The position numbers were made by a program, and so were the translations under genes. The notes beneath the pieces were generated by a model, which saw only the letters and a list, made by a program, of their open reading frames with translations, searched no databases and was not told the origin of the DNA. From Streptomyces sp. Y2F8-2 (GTDB taxonomy: Bacteria > Actinomycetota > Actinomycetes > Streptomycetales > Streptomycetaceae), in the NCBI RefSeq assembly GCF_014905555.1, contig NZ_BNGS01000003.1:1-64000 (forward strand): a DNA stretch of 64,000 bases, given 5' to 3'. Positions within the stretch are counted from its first letter, which is position 1; every line of letters begins with the position of its first letter. Below are positions 61,372 to 64,000 of this stretch, one piece after another.

Positions 61372-62450
61372 CCCTCGCCACCGCCACCAACGAACACCTC
61401 GCGAACATCAGCAACACGCTGATCTACTCCGCGATGGCCGTCTACACCCTGGCCTTCTTCGCGTACATCGCCGAATGGCTCTTCGGCAGCCGCAGCAAGG
61501 TCGCCCGCACGGCCAACGCGCTCACCACCGAGGCCGGGCGGAAGGCCGCCGGGCCCGCGGTGACGGTCAACAAGGCGGGGGGCACCGCGGTCCTGGAACG
61601 GCCCAAGGTCGTCACCCGGGCCGTGGCCGGCGCCCGTGACGTGCCGGACGGCCCCGGCGCCCACGGCGGTGACGAGCAGGGCGACCTCTACGGGCGTATC
61701 GCCATCTCCCTCACCCTGCTCGCCTTCCTCGTGGAGCTGGGCGGCGTCATCGCCCGTGCGGCCTCCGTGGAGCGGGCGCCGTGGGGCAACATGTACGAGT
61801 TCAACATCACGTTCTCCACGGTCGCCGTCGGCGTCTACCTCACGCTGCTGGCGCTGAAGAAGAACGTGCGCTGGCTCGGCCTCTTCCTGACCACCACGGT
61901 CCTGCTCGACCTCGGCCTCGCCGTCACCGTCCTCTACACGGCGAGCGACCAGCTGGTCCCGGCCCTGCACTCGTACTGGCTGTACATCCACGTCTCCACC
62001 GCGATCATCTGTGGCGCGGTCTTCTACGTCGGCGCGGTCGGCACGATCCTGTACCTGTTCAAGGACTCCTACGAGAACAAGCTGGCGAGCGGCGGCAAGC
62101 CCGGCACCTTCGCCACGTCCGTCCTGGAGCGGCTGCCGTCCTCGGCGTCCCTCGACAAGTTCTCCTACCGCGTGAACGCCGCCGTCTTCCCGCTGTGGAC
62201 GTTCACGATCATCGCGGGCGCCATCTGGGCGGAGTCCGCCTGGGGCCGCTACTGGGGCTGGGACCCGAAGGAGACCTGGGCGTTCATCACCTGGGTCGCC
62301 TACGCGTGCTACCTGCACGCCCGCTCCACGGCCGGCTGGAAGGGCCGCAAGGCGGCGTACATCGCGCTCATCGCCTTCGGCTGCTGGCTGTTCAACTACT
62401 ACGGCGTGAACATCTTCGTGGGCGGCAAGCACTCGTACGCGGGCGTCTGA
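61368..62450 (+). CDS. ccsB: Cytochrome c biogenesis protein CcsB (CcsA/ResC)
   Basis: The 360-residue protein has about eight transmembrane helices and the tryptophan-rich WWD-type heme motif WGRYWGWDPKETWAF (Trp296 region), with conserved flanking histidines (LHSYWLYIHVSTA, YLHARSTAGW). It exports heme and, with ResB, ligates it to c-type cytochromes. GTG 61368 overlaps the resB stop (GTGA). It is the last gene of the operon before a terminator. Confidence 0.95.
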   Translation: MTLATATNEHLANISNTLIYSAMAVYTLAFFAYIAEWLFGSRSKVARTANALTTEAGRKAAGPAVTVNKAGGTAVLERPKVVTRAVAGARDVPDGPGAHGGDEQGDLYGRIAISLTLLAFLVELGGVIARAASVERAPWGNMYEFNITFSTVAVGVYLTLLALKKNVRWLGLFLTTTVLLDLGLAVTVLYTASDQLVPALHSYWLYIHVSTAIICGAVFYVGAVGTILYLFKDSYENKLASGGKPGTFATSVLERLPSSASLDKFSYRVNAAVFPLWTFTIIAGAIWAESAWGRYWGWDPKETWAFITWVAYACYLHARSTAGWKGRKAAYIALIAFGCWLFNYYGVNIFVGGKHSYAGV

Positions 62451-62465
62451 GTCCCTGCGACGAAA

Positions 62466-62500
62466 GCCGGTTCCCCGGACGCGGGTCAGGGGGAACCGGC
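62466..62500 (+). terminator. Terminator after ccsB
   Basis: GCCGGTTCCCC / GGGGAACCGGC, an 11-bp perfect stem followed by CTTCG, 15 bp after the ccsB stop. Confidence 0.75.
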
Positions 62501-62569
62501 CTTCGCCGTGCACGCGGGCGAGCGGCCGTAACGCGTGCGGAACGCTCCCTCGGGAGCGAGGCTGGTGTC

Positions 62570-62989
62570 ATGACCGATCCCATCGAAGAGGGCACAGCCG
62601 AGCACCGGGGGGACGCCTACGTACGGCACTACCTGCTGCGCCTGCCCCGCCCCGTGGAGGACGTCTGGCCGGTGCTGGCCTCCGCCGCCGGCCTCGCGGA
62701 GTGGCTGGCCCCCGCCGAGCCGTTCGAACCACGGCTCGGCGGCGCGGTGGGCCTGCGGCTCCCGGACGGCCCGGCCGAGGGCCGGATCACGGCCTGGGAC
62801 GTGGAACGGGTCGCCGAGTACACGGTGGCGGGCAGGGGCCGCATCCGCTTCCACCTGGAGCCGGGCCGCCCGACGGGGACGACGGTGCGGTTCACGCACG
62901 AGAGCGGGGAGGACAGGGACCCGGGCTGGCGGGAACGGTTCGAACGCCTGCTGGGGTCCTTGGCCCCGGCTCTTGACGACGGTGCCTAG
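62570..62989 (+). CDS. SRPBCC (START-like) domain protein
   Basis: The 139-residue cytosolic protein has the SRPBCC/AHSA1 pattern: LLRLPRPVEDVWPVLASAAG, LAEWLAPAEPFEPRLGGAVG, GRITAWDVERVAEY and TTVRFTHE. A C-terminal helix (WRERFERLLGSLAPAL) ends it. These proteins bind hydrophobic ligands in a deep pocket. The function is unknown. Its stop overlaps the stop of the opposing gene by 4 bp. Confidence 0.85.
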   Translation: MTDPIEEGTAEHRGDAYVRHYLLRLPRPVEDVWPVLASAAGLAEWLAPAEPFEPRLGGAVGLRLPDGPAEGRITAWDVERVAEYTVAGRGRIRFHLEPGRPTGTTVRFTHESGEDRDPGWRERFERLLGSLAPALDDGA

Positions 62990-64000
62990 GCAGGGGGCAG
63001 GCACTCCTTGGCCGGCGGACGGCCCTCCGGCCAGGCGATGCGCACGAACCGCGCACCCCCGTCCGGGGTGAGTTCCACGATCGGTACGGCCTTGTCGTAC
63101 GGGTTCCCGTGCACGTCGAGGCAGATCCAGCCGCTCGCCCCGTCGACCCGGTGCGAGCCCTTCATGAACGCCCACTCGTTCACCACGTCCGCCAGCGCCG
63201 GCACCGCGTCGCCGGTCGGCGTGGCCTCCCGCATCCCCTGCACCGCGAGCCGCATGGCGTCGTACGCGATGGTCAGCTGCCCGTCGGCGAGATCCACCGG
63301 ACCGATCGGCCCCACCGGCTGCTTCGTGCCACGCGCGATCAGGCCGTCCAGCTCCTGCGCGTCCGCCGCGCTGCCGCCGGTCCGCGCCGTCTCCTTCTTC
63401 CACGCGTCGGGATGCGCGAGCGCGGTGTAGCGCACGGACAGGTTCCGCGTGAGGGCCTTCCAGTCGAGGCGCTTGTCCCCGTTGAGGTACGAGCCCTCGT
63501 CGCCCGTGAGCACGGTGAGCCGGTGGTCCATGCAGCCGCGCGCGCCCAGCGCGTTGACGAACTGCCGCAGCTGGGTGTGGCGCCCGGCGAACAGGATCGT
63601 GTCCGTGGTCTTCGGGGTGTCGCACACCAGTTGGGTGATCTGCCGGAACTGGTTCGCGGTCGTGCCCTCCTGCGTTCGGTCCACGGGCGGGGTGAACGGC
63701 TGCGCCTGGTACGGCGATCCGGCCACCAGCTTCTCGAACGCGCTCTGCAGGGTGCGCGTGTAGGGGTCGCCCGGCTTGTCGTACACCAGCAGCGCCCTGC
63801 CCCCGGAGACCCGGGCGAAGGACGCGAGCGCACGGGCCGAGTCGCTGTTGGTGGGGGCGACACGGGCGAGCCCCGGGTAGGGGTCCTTGCCGTCGGCCCC
63901 GTTGGCGAGGCTGTCGGCGGTGATGGAGGAGCCGACGACCGGGATGCCGCGGTGGGTCAGCTCCTTGACGGCGGCACGGTTGTTGTCGGTGCTCAGCCCT
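62986..64000 (-). CDS. Type 1 periplasmic-binding-like substrate-binding protein (incomplete)
   Basis: The reading frame stays open to the right edge, so the 5' end is missing. The visible 337 codons show a branched-chain amino acid-type (Peripla_BP_6) binding fold: AAVKELTHRGIPVVGSSITA, PGLARVAPTNSDSARALASF, GGRALLVYDKPGDPYTRTLQ and TILFAGRHTQLRQFVNALGA. The C-terminus has LTIAYDAMRLAVQGM and ends CLPPA. Such proteins are normally secreted or lipid-anchored receptors. In Streptomyces, similar folds also occur as outer domains of membrane-bound kinases, which cannot be judged from this part. Confidence 0.82.
   Translation of the reverse strand, partial: GLSTDNNRAAVKELTHRGIPVVGSSITADSLANGADGKDPYPGLARVAPTNSDSARALASFARVSGGRALLVYDKPGDPYTRTLQSAFEKLVAGSPYQAQPFTPPVDRTQEGTTANQFRQITQLVCDTPKTTDTILFAGRHTQLRQFVNALGARGCMDHRLTVLTGDEGSYLNGDKRLDWKALTRNLSVRYTALAHPDAWKKETARTGGSAADAQELDGLIARGTKQPVGPIGPVDLADGQLTIAYDAMRLAVQGMREATPTGDAVPALADVVNEWAFMKGSHRVDGASGWICLDVHGNPYDKAVPIVELTPDGGARFVRIAWPEGRPPAKECLPPA

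Noticed and set aside
1..64000. tRNA genes, CRISPR arrays, insertion sequences, integrases and prophage genes
   Set aside because: I scanned for T-loop (GTTCRANNC) contexts, regular repeat-spacer patterns and transposase or integrase motifs and found none that could be supported. A covariance-model search would be needed to exclude tRNAs and small structured RNAs fully.

Overview
This is high-GC actinobacterial DNA and almost certainly a Streptomyces chromosome. The window contains bldN with its anti-sigma gene rsbN, a BdtA/BldC-type small regulator, a rex-hemA-hemC-hemD operon, WhiJ-type XRE/DUF397 genes, DUF3558 lipoproteins, many GTG/TTG starts and the GGGGCTCCGCCCC type of intergenic repeat. 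I see no plasmid, phage or transposon genes, no tRNA and no CRISPR array. The layout looks like ordinary core chromosome.

Region 1 (1-13.4 kb) starts with the 3' end of a 5S rRNA and its terminator. A HAD phosphatase, a VC0807-type membrane protein, an MFS exporter and an AcuC-like deacetylase follow. After a GC-rich repeat array come a conserved 'phosphatase' gene, bdtA, the 32-residue ribosomal protein bS22, an SDR epimerase and a PlsC-like acyltransferase. On the minus strand lie rsbN, bldN and a HAD-IB hydrolase. A sequence matching the sigma-BldN promoter consensus sits in front of rsbN. The 1.1 kb upstream of bldN holds a degenerate ~30-bp minisatellite and other simple repeats.

Region 2 (13.4-24.3 kb) holds the tetrapyrrole genes rex-hemA-hemC-hemD, with ATGA/TTGA overlaps and a Rex operator, then hemB. 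Next come a DUF4232 lipoprotein, a DUF574 methyltransferase, an APH-fold kinase and an aminotransferase.

Region 3 (24.3-28.6 kb) is the most unusual part. An XRE/DUF5753-DUF397 pair is divergent from a lone HATPase gene across a strong inverted repeat. Beside it are two overlapping genes for membrane-anchored HTH proteins with different outer domains, one a peptidoglycan-binding fold and the other DUF2690. These are divergent from a secreted protein made of three wall-binding-like repeats. This looks like a cell-wall-sensing one-component switch.

Region 4 (28.6-42.3 kb) holds divergent argS and class I lysS, a DUF2637 membrane protein, two DUF3558 lipoproteins, rtcB, an SDR with a 56-residue membrane protein, YnfA, an AraC regulator, and a luciferase-like monooxygenase with its FMN reductase.

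Region 5 (42.3-53.6 kb) combines a two-component system and an APC permease with a secreted protein, a DUF952 protein and kdpFABC. The kdp operon is preceded by an extra 27-codon membrane-peptide ORF and has no kdpDE beside it.

Region 6 (53.6-64 kb) holds hemL with a histidine phosphatase, a Tat lipoprotein deacetylase-like protein, and the system II cytochrome c maturation operon (TlpA/ResA-ccdA-resB-ccsB). The window ends with an SRPBCC protein and an incomplete type 1 periplasmic-binding-protein gene. The window therefore supplies heme from glutamyl-tRNA and the machinery that attaches it to c-type cytochromes. A small palindromic element lies in frame inside both hemC and resB.
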